A stretch of DNA of 64,000 nucleotides from JAAYBQ01 sp035403465 (GCA_035403465.1 DAONFG010000013.1:1-64000); one strand, 5' to 3'; positions 8,353 to 17,167 are shown, numbered from the stretch's first letter. Notes: a model not told the origin generated them from the letters alone. Translations and numbers: made by a program.

Positions 8353-9102
8353 ATGCTGAAAAACAAAGGTAACGTTAAAAAAATATCCGGGAAAAACAAG
8401 CTTCTGCTTATTACAGGCCTTGCCGTGGCGGTAATCTTCCTGGTACTGAACGCTGTATTCGGATTTTTTAACTGCGGAATGCGGCGGGAATACAGGGGTG
8501 TTGATGATAAATTTATCAGGGATATTCGCGATAAGATCACAATGCTTGAAAAAGAGGAAGTAAAAGACCCTGCTGCTATAGGCCGGCTTGCGGAGCAATA
8601 TAACCTCCTGGGAACAATTTATCTCGAGAAGGAACTTTATGGACCTGCAATCGACGCCCTTAACAATTCAATGAAATACGGCAACACATCAGCCCCTATT
8701 TATTATTCCCTGGGACTGGCATACGCGAACAGAAGTGTTGCAACGAATTCTGCTGACGACCTGGACAAGGCCGAAGCATGCTACAGGAAAGCAATAGAGA
8801 AGAGGCCGGGATTTCAGGACAGCATGTATGGACTTGCAGTGCTCCTTTTCTACCACAGGGATAAAAAGGAAGAGGCCATGAATCTTGTTAACGAGATTGT
8901 GGCAAAAAACCCGGCATTCTACGAGGCAAGGTTTGCACAGGGAAGATTTCTTTACGAAACAGGGAACAGGGAACAGGCTTTATCAGTCTACCAGTCGCTC
9001 GCCTCTGACCTTGAGAAGCTCCCTCCGTCAGGAATTGTGAATGAGTATAAAAGCAACTGCAGCAACAACATAAATACGCTGATATCCGAACTGGGGAAAT
9101 AA
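8353..9102 (+). CDS. Membrane-anchored TPR protein
   Basis: This 249-residue protein has an N-terminal basic stretch, one membrane helix at about 18-38 (LLLITGLAVAVIFLVLNAVF), a short linker, and about three to four TPR units. The clearest are AAIGRLAEQYNLLGTIYLEK, APIYYSLGLAYANRS and YEARFAQGRFLYETGNREQA. The C-terminal domain would face the periplasm and probably scaffolds other proteins. It stands alone on the plus strand and ends 7 nt from the 3' end of convergent motB. The ATG follows GGCGGGGAAG. Confidence 0.75.
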   Translation: MLKNKGNVKKISGKNKLLLITGLAVAVIFLVLNAVFGFFNCGMRREYRGVDDKFIRDIRDKITMLEKEEVKDPAAIGRLAEQYNLLGTIYLEKELYGPAIDALNNSMKYGNTSAPIYYSLGLAYANRSVATNSADDLDKAEACYRKAIEKRPGFQDSMYGLAVLLFYHRDKKEEAMNLVNEIVAKNPAFYEARFAQGRFLYETGNREQALSVYQSLASDLEKLPPSGIVNEYKSNCSNNINTLISELGK

Positions 9103-9109
9103 CAGGATA

Positions 9110-9898
9110 TCAGCGCCATTCCTCGTCAGGCAGAGGTCTTTGAATTCTTTTGTCCTTTGAATCTTCGACGAATTTTTCTTTAAGTATTACTATATCTACC
9201 CTGCGGTTATATGCCCTGCCCTCGGGTGTTGAGTTATCTTCAATGGGCCTGAACTCTCCGAATGCGACTGAGGAAAGCTGCCTCTGGTCTACGGATTCCT
9301 CGTAAGCAAGGTGCTGAAGAACCGCAAGGCTCCTTGCCGAAGAAAGCTCCCAGTTAGTCCGAAAACCCCCCTTTGCCTGTGACTGGGTAACCTTACTGTC
9401 ATCAGTATAGCCTTCAATACGCACAAAGTTCGGGACGTATTTTATTATATTGGATATCTTTCTAAGTACGGGTCTCATCTCCTCTTTCAGTTCAGCTGAA
9501 CCCGGATCAAAAAAGAAATCTGAAGAGAGGCTTATCACAAGGCCCCTCTCATCCTCCTGGATCCTTATGTACTTGGCCTTGACCTCGAGTTTAAGCAGCT
9601 CTGTTGCGCGGCTGATCATCTTCTTGCCCAGGGACTTCCCTTTTTCGTTCGAAGGGAGGGCCATCATGTTATGCCCCATTTCTGTCAGTTTTCCCTTGGA
9701 CAAAGACCTGCCACCTTCCATTATACCAAGGTTACCCTGGAAAGAGTTAATTATCATTTTAAAATCGTCAGCAGCGTTTGTTGTGACATCACCCATCATG
9801 ACGATGAAAAAGCACATGAGCAGGTTGTTCATGTCCCCCATGGTAACCATCCACGCCGGCGGTGGTGGCGCTGAACTCTTTTTTCTTGGTTTACCCAA
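9110..9898 (-). CDS. motB: Flagellar motor stator protein MotB
   Basis: This 262-residue protein has a short cytosolic tail, a single membrane helix at about 18-40 with the proton-carrying Asp22 (in WMVTMGDMNNLL), and a C-terminal OmpA-like peptidoglycan-binding domain at about 115-245 (DFFFDPGSAEL, GYTDDSKV, SSARSLAVLQHL, NRRVDIVI). MotB anchors the stator to the wall and pairs with MotA. It starts 12 nt after motA. The helix is unusually polar around the Asp (GDMNN) and unusually Met-rich, but the key Asp is present. Confidence 0.93.
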   Translation of the reverse strand: MGKPRKKSSAPPPPAWMVTMGDMNNLLMCFFIVMMGDVTTNAADDFKMIINSFQGNLGIMEGGRSLSKGKLTEMGHNMMALPSNEKGKSLGKKMISRATELLKLEVKAKYIRIQEDERGLVISLSSDFFFDPGSAELKEEMRPVLRKISNIIKYVPNFVRIEGYTDDSKVTQSQAKGGFRTNWELSSARSLAVLQHLAYEESVDQRQLSSVAFGEFRPIEDNSTPEGRAYNRRVDIVILKEKFVEDSKDKRIQRPLPDEEWR

Positions 9899-9910
9899 TT
9901 TCTATTCCCC

Positions 9911-10690
9911 TTATTCCGCTTTCTCGTCGTTAAGGCTGACCCTCATATCAGGGGCAAGGAATGATGCGAGTTTCTCCTTAAGTACCCTGGGGTTATCACC
10001 TGCCTGTATCGAGAGGACACCCATAACAAGAATCGATTTATACAGGACCTCTTCACCTGTAAGTGAGTCGAGGTTACCGGCAAGCGGCGTGAGAATCAGG
10101 TACGCAAGAACGGCGCCATAAAATGTTGTAATAATAGCAACCGCAAGGTACGGACCTACAGTGGATTTGTCGTTAAGGTTAACGAGCATAAGAACAAGAC
10201 CCATAAGTGTACCGATCATACCGAATGCCGGGGCAAGACCGGCAAAATCGTCAAATATCTTTTTATTGCCGTCATGGCGTGAAGCCATCTGGTCTATGTC
10301 AACTTCAAGGATTGTCTTTACAAGTTCAGGGTCAGTACCGTCAACAAGAAGCTGCAGCGCTTTTTTAAGAAACTCATCGTCTATTGCCTCAATATCGTCT
10401 TCGAGAGAAAGGAGCCCCTCCCTTCTTGACTTTTCGGAAAACTGGACCAGTGTGATTATAAGTTCAACATGGTCATATTTAGGCGGAAATACCGCGATTT
10501 TAATAAATGTAGGCAATTGCATCAGTACAGGGATCGGGTATGCAATCATGAGTGCGCACCAGCCACCGCCAAAGGTAATCAATACAGAGGGAATGTCCCA
10601 GAACATGATCAGACTTCCGCCTGCGACCAGTACACCGAAAGCCAGAAGGGCTAAACCGACAAAAAAACCTATTACTAATCCAATATTCAT
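9911..10690 (-). CDS. motA: Flagellar motor stator protein MotA
   Basis: This 259-residue protein has four membrane helices: 1-28, about 34-52, and a pair near 150-205. A cytosolic loop contains EKSRREGLLSLE, the charged segment that contacts FliG. The helix-3 proline is present in LAPAFGMIGTLMGLV. It forms the proton channel with MotB, encoded next. A small membrane-anchored gene lies 75 nt upstream on the same strand and may share the transcript. Confidence 0.93.
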   Translation of the reverse strand: MNIGLVIGFFVGLALLAFGVLVAGGSLIMFWDIPSVLITFGGGWCALMIAYPIPVLMQLPTFIKIAVFPPKYDHVELIITLVQFSEKSRREGLLSLEDDIEAIDDEFLKKALQLLVDGTDPELVKTILEVDIDQMASRHDGNKKIFDDFAGLAPAFGMIGTLMGLVLMLVNLNDKSTVGPYLAVAIITTFYGAVLAYLILTPLAGNLDSLTGEEVLYKSILVMGVLSIQAGDNPRVLKEKLASFLAPDMRVSLNDEKAE

Positions 10691-10765
10691 TTTTAACCTT
10701 TAGATAACCATTTGTTTTATAATCTTAACATCACATATTGCACAGTCAAGTTTTAAATAAAAGAG

Positions 10766-11182
10766 CTATTTGACACCCTGATCAATCTTATGTTTTTTTA
10801 CAACTTCAACGATCTCATCAAACATCTTTGCAGGATCATTATAGTTCGACATATCACCTGTTCCAGATCCTGTTTTTGCCCTGACACCGGTTGTCACCGC
10901 GTCAATTACAAGGTTAAGGCCGCGCCGCACATCGCGCTTATTATCAGGGATATCCATATACAATTCCGGTTTTGCCAGCCTGGCCTTTACCTCTTCCTGC
11001 AGGGACTTTCCTGTAGTATTAGCATCGTCAAAATTGCCGATTTTCATGAGTTCATCTATCTTTCTTTTATAGTCAAGTTCGCGCCATGCAGAGGTTTTTG
11101 CAGTTTTTTTTCTGTTCATGAACCGTACAATGAACTGCAGGGCTATCAGGGCCAGAACTACCGGCAGTATCTTTTCGAACAT
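10766..11182 (-). CDS. Small membrane-anchored protein upstream of motAB (138 aa)
   Basis: One N-terminal membrane helix (about 5-21, LPVVLALIALQFIVRFM) is followed by a basic, helical soluble part with a conserved-looking DVRRGLNLVIDAVTTGVRAK segment. I do not recognise the family. The distance to motA (75 nt, same strand) and the absence of an obvious terminator suggest co-expression with the stator genes. A role in motor assembly is a guess from position only. A GGAAAG precedes the ATG. Confidence 0.6.
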   Translation of the reverse strand: MFEKILPVVLALIALQFIVRFMNRKKTAKTSAWRELDYKRKIDELMKIGNFDDANTTGKSLQEEVKARLAKPELYMDIPDNKRDVRRGLNLVIDAVTTGVRAKTGSGTGDMSNYNDPAKMFDEIVEVVKKHKIDQGVK

Positions 11183-11302
11183 TTAGCTTTCCATTTCATT
11201 TGAGTGATTTACGTTATATTTAACACAAATTAAAGCCGGTCAAGCAACTTTCACATCCATAAACAAAAAGCCGGACATCAGTCGGGGATCAAAATTATAG
11301 AC

Positions 11303-11332
11303 TTGACTCTCTGCTAAAATTAAGTTTATTAT
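11303..11332 (+). promoter_or_regulatory. Sigma-70-like promoter for the PilZ-like gene
   Basis: TTGACT at 11303-11308 and TATTAT at 11327-11332 are separated by 18 bp. Transcription would begin about 23 nt before the ATG at 11362, leaving room for its GGAGG ribosome site. The call is from consensus matching alone. Confidence 0.4.
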
Positions 11333-11361
11333 TGATAGATACTTAACTCCCGGAGGATAAA

Positions 11362-12417
11362 ATGGACGTTTATAATCCTGTCTTAAACATCAAATGGCCC
11401 ATCCCGGGCGTAATCGGGATATCAGTCATTCTGGGTCTTATATTTGCCATACTTGTTATTTATCTTATTCTCTATTATTTCAGGTTAAAGGACCAGGCCC
11501 GCATCCATAACTACCAGCTATTCCTTTTCCATGTAAAACGCAAAGGGCTTTCCAACTTCCAGATCAAGATACTGCGGAACATGTCGGCATACCTCAAACT
11601 TGCCAATCCCAAGGAACTTGTAGCCAGGGCAGCAATCTTTGAATCAGCCATGACCGACTTTATTGAATACATAAAAAAGCAGCCTGACGAGATGGAACAT
11701 CTCACTGATATCATCCGTGACCTGGCAGTTATTCACAAAAAAATATTCAGGACAACGGAAAACCCCAAACAGTTTGAGGCGTTGCCCGACCTGGAAGACT
11801 CAGAGGTTATATACCTGACAGATGATGAAGGGAACACCTTCCCCGGCAAACTCGCGGGTAGAGGAAACGGTTTCATCGCCCTGGAGCTCTTTACACCGGT
11901 AAAAAACCTTAAAATCTATGAAACTGAAAAACCTGTGTCAGTTCATGTTCTTAAAATCAATGACGCCGAGTACAAGGTAAAAACTGTCACCAGGGGGATC
12001 GACATGAACCACCTGCTTGTACGGACCCCCGGTGAAATAACTAAAGAGAGGGAATTCCGCCATCCTTATATAAATGTTATGATTAACGCTTTTGTTACTG
12101 TTGAAAGACCCCAGGCAGAGGCAACACCGGTAAGTTCCGAAACAGCAGATACCTCAGTTACTCCTGAAAAAATTGAATGTACGATTGCCCAACTTAATGA
12201 ATATGAATGTGTCCTGCGCTCTCCCGTGATGCTCAGCTTCGACAGGCACTACCCGTTAAGCTTTGAACTGGATAACTTTAAGTTCATCACCATGTCACGC
12301 GTCATATCATCGAAGACTGTAGAAAAGGAGAGTGTTTACTACCTCACCATCAAGTTCATCGAAATGTCGGATTCCGGCAGGGCGGTTCTCAGGAAGTTTA
12401 TTGCAGACAGCATGTAA
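11362..12417 (+). CDS. Membrane-anchored PilZ/YcgR-like protein with degenerate PilZ motif
   Basis: This 351-residue protein has one membrane helix at about 16-40, a helical cytosolic stretch to about 130, a beta-rich YcgR-N-like domain (EDSEVIYLTDDEGNTF ... GFIALELFTPV, about 145-220), and a C-terminal PilZ-like barrel (about 225-350). The PilZ arginine motif may be KEREFRHPYINV. The second motif (D/N-x-S-x-x-G) is replaced by QLNEYECV. c-di-GMP binding is therefore doubtful. The neighbouring motAB genes suggest a flagellar brake-like or motor-adaptor role, but that is inference. The ATG follows CCCGGAGGATAAA. Confidence 0.6.
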   Translation: MDVYNPVLNIKWPIPGVIGISVILGLIFAILVIYLILYYFRLKDQARIHNYQLFLFHVKRKGLSNFQIKILRNMSAYLKLANPKELVARAAIFESAMTDFIEYIKKQPDEMEHLTDIIRDLAVIHKKIFRTTENPKQFEALPDLEDSEVIYLTDDEGNTFPGKLAGRGNGFIALELFTPVKNLKIYETEKPVSVHVLKINDAEYKVKTVTRGIDMNHLLVRTPGEITKEREFRHPYINVMINAFVTVERPQAEATPVSSETADTSVTPEKIECTIAQLNEYECVLRSPVMLSFDRHYPLSFELDNFKFITMSRVISSKTVEKESVYYLTIKFIEMSDSGRAVLRKFIADSM

Positions 12418-12578
12418 ATAAAGTTCATGCAGGGACAAGACCTGAGACAACATGAGTTATGATACAACCGGCGTAAAGATGAGCCGTTTTATCAGGTTTA
12501 ACCGGGCATCCTTTGTTAGGATAATATTATTCCCGAAGTTACCGGATCATCAATTAAACGTGACGGGTAACGAGAATT

Positions 12579-13340
12579 TCAGGATGCGGACATCATGTCG
12601 AATCTTGCGATTATCTCCTCTGTGAGGGCCATGTAGTCCTCTGCGCCGTTGCTGTCAGGCTTGTATTCAAATATGGTCTTGCCCCAGCTTGGAGCCTCCT
12701 GGAGCGCAACGTTCTCCCTGATGAATGTACCGAAAAGCTTTCCGGGGAGACGCTTTTCGGTCTCCTCCATGACTTCGCGGTTGATCGACTTCTTGGGATT
12801 GTACATGGTGCCGATTATACCCGCGACCTCGACATTCCTGTTAATCCTCTTCTTGACCATCTGCACAGCCTCAAAAAGGTTATACATACCGTGGAATGGC
12901 AGGAACTGGGCCTGCAGCGGAACAAGTATGTATTCACTGATGGCAAGGGCATTCAGCGTGAGCACACCGAGTGAAGGGGGGCAGTCTATTAGCACATAAT
13001 CATATCCCGTAAGTCCTTCGAGCGCCTCCTTAAGGAGAAATTCCTTTGCAGGGATCGGCAGGAATTCAATGTTCTTCATTTCGGGATTCGCCGGGAAAAG
13101 GTCGATACCCTTGCGCTTGACTATAATATCCTGGTAGCTAATTTCGCCCTTGAGCACATTGTATATGGACTCGACAACCTTGTTGGGGTTAATCCCGAAA
13201 TGGTATGTAGCCTGCGCCTGGTGGTCCATATCAATAACCAGCACTTTCTTGCCTATAATCTGCAGCGCCGCGGCCACGTTTACCGTTGTTGTTGTCTTGC
13301 CGACACCGCCCTTGTTATTTGATATGGATATAATTTTCAT
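12579..13340 (-). CDS. ParA/Soj-family ATPase without a ParB neighbour
   Basis: This protein of about 253 residues has the deviant Walker A motif NKGGVGKTTTTVN near residue 10 (signature Lys in KGG), Walker A' DMDHQAQAT, and Walker B VLIDCPPSLGVLTLNAL. That is the full ParA/MinD-type set. The start at 13340 is preferred over an upstream in-frame ATG (13361) because AGGGG lies 6 nt before it and homologues begin MKI. No parB follows; the downstream side is non-coding and the upstream gene is a thioesterase. It could position flagella, chemoreceptors or carboxysome-like cargo instead of chromosomes, or act on a distant parB. The cargo is not visible. Confidence 0.85.
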   Translation of the reverse strand: MKIISISNNKGGVGKTTTTVNVAAALQIIGKKVLVIDMDHQAQATYHFGINPNKVVESIYNVLKGEISYQDIIVKRKGIDLFPANPEMKNIEFLPIPAKEFLLKEALEGLTGYDYVLIDCPPSLGVLTLNALAISEYILVPLQAQFLPFHGMYNLFEAVQMVKKRINRNVEVAGIIGTMYNPKKSINREVMEETEKRLPGKLFGTFIRENVALQEAPSWGKTIFEYKPDSNGAEDYMALTEEIIARFDMMSAS

Positions 13341-13382
13341 GTTAACCCCTGGATTATTCATATTTCCGGAACTTCAGAACTT

Positions 13383-13892
13383 TTACTTAAGGTGTGAATG
13401 CGAATTCATGATCTCCACAAATTCCTCTACCTGTTTCGCATCTATTATGCCGATCTTCTTTATGCTCTCGGGACTAAAGAGCGCGAAAACTCCTGTTGCA
13501 GATGCGCTCACCTCACCTTTTGAGTTTATGATGCACCCCTTCATGACAACTTCGCGTTCACTGGTACGGGCATCTATTTCGGCTTCAGCCCTGAGGCGTT
13601 CGTGCATTAATGTTGGTTTATGATAGGTAACGGTCATGGTCTTGGTCAGGATGAATTTCTCGGTAAGGAAGATAGCGCCCCAGGCCATGACCTCGTCGAG
13701 CATTGTTGACAGTATGCCGCCATGAACTACGCCGTTCCAGCCCGCCATATAATCGGGCACATCCATTTCAGAGAATACAAGTTTATCGTTGCCGTGAAAC
13801 TCCATACCCAGGCCCTTATGGTTTGCCGGTCCGCAGCCGAAACAGGTATTATGCGCCGTATTGGGAATTTTTATAAAATCAGCCCTGTTCAT
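13383..13892 (-). CDS. PaaI-type hotdog-fold acyl-CoA thioesterase
   Basis: This is a 169-residue single hotdog domain. It contains CFGCGPANHKGLGM near the N-terminus and the PaaI active-site block VVHGGILSTMLDEVMAW (56-71, HGG and the D/E pair). It would hydrolyse acyl- or aryl-CoA esters in the cytosol. A start at 13892 fits the AGGACGG upstream and the usual domain length. It overlaps the end of the SemiSWEET-like gene by 14 nt, so the two are translationally coupled. A longer in-frame start at 13943 is less likely. Confidence 0.85.
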   Translation of the reverse strand: MNRADFIKIPNTAHNTCFGCGPANHKGLGMEFHGNDKLVFSEMDVPDYMAGWNGVVHGGILSTMLDEVMAWGAIFLTEKFILTKTMTVTYHKPTLMHERLRAEAEIDARTSEREVVMKGCIINSKGEVSASATGVFALFSPESIKKIGIIDAKQVEEFVEIMNSHSHLK

Positions 13893-14163
13893 CCAGCTGT
13901 CCGTCCTGTAAACTTTTATTTCGAAAATAGAGCATGACGTCAACAGAAATCATGCAGAAATTGACCAGGTAGAGTATGATCACCCTGTCCCTGAGAAAAA
14001 ATATTTTATGCAGAATACCCGCCACGTAGCCCGCAAGCACGATTATCAGGAAAAAAAGGCTTTTACCCTCTACTGAACGGGATTTCCAGCTTTTATATAT
14101 AGAAACGGGCCATGCAGCACCGAAACAAACAAGCATTATAATCTCAAAGATACTCATAATCAA
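13879..14163 (-). CDS. SemiSWEET/PQ-loop-like three-helix membrane protein
   Basis: This 94-residue protein has three membrane helices and a Pro in helix 1 (CFGAAWPVSIYKSWKSRSVEG) followed by a basic loop. That is the pattern of half-SWEET/PQ-loop proteins. SemiSWEETs dimerise and carry sugars or other small solutes. The substrate cannot be told. It overlaps the thioesterase gene by 14 nt. Confidence 0.65.
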   Translation of the reverse strand: MIMSIFEIIMLVCFGAAWPVSIYKSWKSRSVEGKSLFFLIIVLAGYVAGILHKIFFLRDRVIILYLVNFCMISVDVMLYFRNKSLQDGQLDEQG

Positions 14164-14287
14164 TCCTTATATGATCTGATAGATTTTCCAACCGGGAATT
14201 GCAAGCAATAAAAGCCCCGGAATGCATTTTATACCCTCATGTGGCCGTGTTTTTGACACCGGAAGTTTCCCAACAATATTGATTTTG

Positions 14288-14316
14288 TTGACAAATCTGT
14301 TAGCTTGTAATTTATA
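14288..14316 (+). promoter_or_regulatory. Sigma-70-like promoter for the coiled-coil/rnr operon
   Basis: A perfect TTGACA at 14288-14293 is followed after 17 bp by TTTATA (14311-14316) in an AT-rich TTTATATAAT block. The start of transcription would fall about 20-25 nt before the ATG at 14346, whose ribosome site GAGG lies between. Confidence 0.45.
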
Positions 14317-14345
14317 TAATAAAAAATGAACATGAGGTAATCCGG

Positions 14346-14687
14346 ATGAGTCTGCTTAGTGAAATGGGTGATTCTCTGATAAAATACGGTGAAATCCTGA
14401 TCAGCAAGACCGAGGATTTTACCCGTACAGCAAGAATTAGAATAGAAATACGCAAAAAGGAAATAGAAATCAACAACATAAAAATCATAATTGCCGACCA
14501 TGTCATAGCACAGACGCACAAAAAGGCTGCCATCGACGCGGAACTTGTCAATGCACGGATCAGCGCCATAAATTCACTCAACCTTGAAATAACAGGTCTC
14601 AAGGTCAGACTTGAGGAGCTGAAGAACCAAAGTAATGCGCCGGAATCGGATAAAAACGGCACTGAACCAGGGACATTAAAAGAGTAG
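14346..14687 (+). CDS. Small coiled-coil protein (113 aa)
   Basis: This is a charged, fully helical protein. Residues about 30-95 have heptad-like spacing of Ile/Leu (IRIEIRKKEIEINNIK, AELVNARISAINSLNLEITGLKVRLEEL) with a hydrophilic tail (NAPESDKNGTEPG). There is no signal peptide or membrane helix. It is the first gene of an apparent operon with rnr, which starts 2 nt after its stop. I do not recognise the family; a structural or adaptor role is possible. Confidence 0.65.
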   Translation: MSLLSEMGDSLIKYGEILISKTEDFTRTARIRIEIRKKEIEINNIKIIIADHVIAQTHKKAAIDAELVNARISAINSLNLEITGLKVRLEELKNQSNAPESDKNGTEPGTLKE

Positions 14688-14689
14688 CC

Positions 14690-16807
14690 ATGCCTGTATC
14701 ATCAAAAATAATAATCAGCAATATAGAGAAACTCCCGGAGCTTTTTACAAAGGCGGACCTGCACAGGGTGCTTCAAAACAAAAGAGAAGAGAAGAAACCC
14801 GGGCGCAAACCGGGTTCTCAACGCAAACAGGCCACTAACCTTACATCAAAGGATATAGCCGTAATTGAAAACACTATACATGCCATGATACTGGCCGGCT
14901 TCCTGATCAAGGAGAAGGCAAAATTCCGCAAAATGAGCCTTGTGATTGAGGGGACCATATCGGTCAACCAGTCGCGGGATACAGTGATCAAATACAATGA
15001 CCAGGAAATCCTGGTAAAGCGCGATGACCTGGCTTCAGCACAAAGGGGAGATTCGGTCTCGGCAAAGGTATTTGAACTTCGCAGGGGATTCTTCTGCGCC
15101 GAAATTTTAAAAGTTCATAAACGTAAAAAGGAATTTCACATTGCGCGGGTTACAGGTAAGTCAGGGTCAATAGCTACGCTTAAACTGCTCGATGTTCCCG
15201 GCGAGATTGAATCCTGTGCCAACATAAAGAAAATCAATGTTAATAAAAATGATTACGCAGTAGTTGCACTTACGGGCGGGTACCTTTCGGGAAAGTCCGA
15301 GTCGGTGATACAGGAGGTTTTCTCCGAAGACAACGAAGACTATGACTTCATACGCATAAAGAACAGGCACTCGCTTCCCGATGACCAATCGTACTTTAAT
15401 GAATCCGAGGATGATATCACAGTCCCCGAATCCGAACTGAAAAACAGGAAGGACTACACAAAGCTTTTCACCGTGACCATTGACGGTGAAACCGCGAAGG
15501 ACTTCGACGATGCCATCTCGATAAAAGCTTCGGGCAGAGGCACAAAGATATACGTTCACATCGCAGATGTTTCAGCATATGTAAAACCGGGTTCACGCAT
15601 CGACATTGAGGCATATACCAGGGGTACAAGTTTCTACCTGGGGAACAGGGTAATCCCCATGCTGCCCGAAAAACTCTCCAATGACCTGTGCTCACTGCGC
15701 GAAGGAGTGCCCAGGTATACACTCACAGCAGAGATGAACTTTGACGCTAAGGGCAAACTTGTCAAGTTCGAGGCATTCAGGGGAATTATCAAGGTAAACA
15801 AGCGGCTGACATACACAAGGGCCGATGAGCTTATTTCCAGGAAGACGCTCGGCCAGCTGCCGCGTACTCTTCAGCAGATGTTCAGGTTCGCGAAGATGCT
15901 GAATGAAAAACGGACTGCCGACGGCAGGCTTGACCTGAACCTCACCGATGTTGAGGTGATATACGAAAAGAGCCATGTAAAAGAGATAAAATTTGCCACC
16001 AGGCTAAAGAGCCACATGCTTATCGAGGAATTTATGCTCAGCGCTAATGAAGCGGTGTCAAGGGAACTTAAAGAAAAAGAGGTCCCCTCGCTCTACAGGG
16101 TACATGAAGAAATGAGCCCTGATAACATTGAATCGCTGAAAAAGTTCCTGACTGTACTGGGCCTTAAAATAGACCGCACACTCCCCATAGGACGCAGTGT
16201 ACAGGAGATTTTGTACCGCGTGCAGGGAAAGCCCTATGAACAGGTCGTGAACCTGGTTGTACTCAAGTCAATGATGTCTGCCTATTACGGCATCGAACCG
16301 CTCGGGCACTTCGGGCTGGGATTCCTTGACTACACCCACTTTACGTCTCCCATACGCCGCTACCCCGACCTCATTGTGCACAGGTGCCTGAAGAGCCTTA
16401 TAGACAAAGCTGCACCTGTTTACAAAGTGGCGGAGCTTATAGAGATCGGCGAAAAATCCTCCGCCATGGAGCGCGTCGCTCAGAAAGCTGAACGCGACAT
16501 GGTTAAAATGAAATCATGCCGCATAATGAAAAACAGGATAGGTGAAGTTTTTGATGTTGTCATAAGCGGTGTATCTAAATACGGCATGTATGTCTCGATA
16601 ATCGAGATGCCCATCGAAGGGATGATTCCCCTGCGGAATATTTCCGATGATTATTACATCCTCCAGGAGGATGATTTTACTATAGTGGGCCGCAAGTATA
16701 ACAAACGCTACAGGCTGGGCGACAAGATCAAGGCAAGGCTTTCGCTTGTTGATATTGACCTTCTCCGGATTGATTTTGAATTGTACAGCGGGTCGGGTAA
16801 AAAATGA
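14690..16807 (+). CDS. rnr: Ribonuclease R
   Basis: This 705-residue enzyme degrades structured RNA 3' to 5'. In order it has an N-terminal helical region and cold-shock/OB domains (about 60-230), the RNB catalytic domain with the metal-binding core TIDGETAKDFDDAISI (about 260-275), and the typical RNB elements GLGFLDYTHFTSPIRRYPDL and AERDMVKMKSC. The C-terminal S1 domain begins at about 615 (GVSKYGMYVSI, EGMIPLRNI). Length is typical. The stop overlaps the start of the LigD-like gene (ATGA). Expression with a coiled-coil gene and a phosphoesterase-like gene is unusual. Confidence 0.93.
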   Translation: MPVSSKIIISNIEKLPELFTKADLHRVLQNKREEKKPGRKPGSQRKQATNLTSKDIAVIENTIHAMILAGFLIKEKAKFRKMSLVIEGTISVNQSRDTVIKYNDQEILVKRDDLASAQRGDSVSAKVFELRRGFFCAEILKVHKRKKEFHIARVTGKSGSIATLKLLDVPGEIESCANIKKINVNKNDYAVVALTGGYLSGKSESVIQEVFSEDNEDYDFIRIKNRHSLPDDQSYFNESEDDITVPESELKNRKDYTKLFTVTIDGETAKDFDDAISIKASGRGTKIYVHIADVSAYVKPGSRIDIEAYTRGTSFYLGNRVIPMLPEKLSNDLCSLREGVPRYTLTAEMNFDAKGKLVKFEAFRGIIKVNKRLTYTRADELISRKTLGQLPRTLQQMFRFAKMLNEKRTADGRLDLNLTDVEVIYEKSHVKEIKFATRLKSHMLIEEFMLSANEAVSRELKEKEVPSLYRVHEEMSPDNIESLKKFLTVLGLKIDRTLPIGRSVQEILYRVQGKPYEQVVNLVVLKSMMSAYYGIEPLGHFGLGFLDYTHFTSPIRRYPDLIVHRCLKSLIDKAAPVYKVAELIEIGEKSSAMERVAQKAERDMVKMKSCRIMKNRIGEVFDVVISGVSKYGMYVSIIEMPIEGMIPLRNISDDYYILQEDDFTIVGRKYNKRYRLGDKIKARLSLVDIDLLRIDFELYSGSGKK

Positions 16808-17127
16808 AGTTTGTCCTTCACCACAACGAGAGCTTCCCGCCTCATTACGACCTTATCCTTGACACCGGCGGGACTGTTGAAATATTCAGGATACCTGAAG
16901 ATTTCTTCTTTGATCTTGTAAGCGGGTCACCGGTGGAATACGAAACAGTGACCGGTGCTGATAAAAACAGCGGGCCGGTGAACTGTGGAGAGGGAAAAGT
17001 TTCAGTTGAAGACTCAGGCGAGTATAGCATTGAAAAGCCAGGTACCATGATACTGAAAGGCGTGAAGATCAGCGGCAAACTCATTGCTGATTCCGGCAGC
17101 AGGCATATTACGCTTATACCGGGCTGA
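16804..17127 (+). CDS. Small LigD N-terminal-type 3'-phosphoesterase-like protein
   Basis: This 107-residue protein matches the fold of the DNA-ligase-D PE module. The N-terminus FVLHHNESFPPHYDLILDTGG aligns with FVxxKHxxxxLHYDxRLExxG, and the C-terminus has the G-K-V ... G-E-Y-S ... ILKGVKISGKL pattern. Relative to LigD, the first active-site His is Asn8 (His6/His7 are adjacent) and the Arg after HYD is Ile18. Activity is therefore uncertain. It overlaps rnr by 4 nt (ATGA), implying co-translation with an RNase. LigD PE acts on 3'-phosphates of nucleic acid, so a role in 3'-end processing is plausible but inferred. Confidence 0.6.
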   Translation: MKFVLHHNESFPPHYDLILDTGGTVEIFRIPEDFFFDLVSGSPVEYETVTGADKNSGPVNCGEGKVSVEDSGEYSIEKPGTMILKGVKISGKLIADSGSRHITLIPG

Positions 17128-17167
17128 AACCGGTCGGTCCATGATTATTTAAACAGCGGAGGCTTCT

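Noticed and set aside
9450..10121. 223-residue plus-strand frame
   Set aside because: It lies wholly antisense to motB and motA, and those two have clear motifs.
10161..10703. 180-residue plus-strand frame
   Set aside because: Antisense to motA; low-complexity Ser/Pro-rich translation typical of a shadow.
13361..13943. Longer starts for ParA and the thioesterase
   Set aside because: The extra N-terminal residues have no family match and the inner starts carry better ribosome sites.
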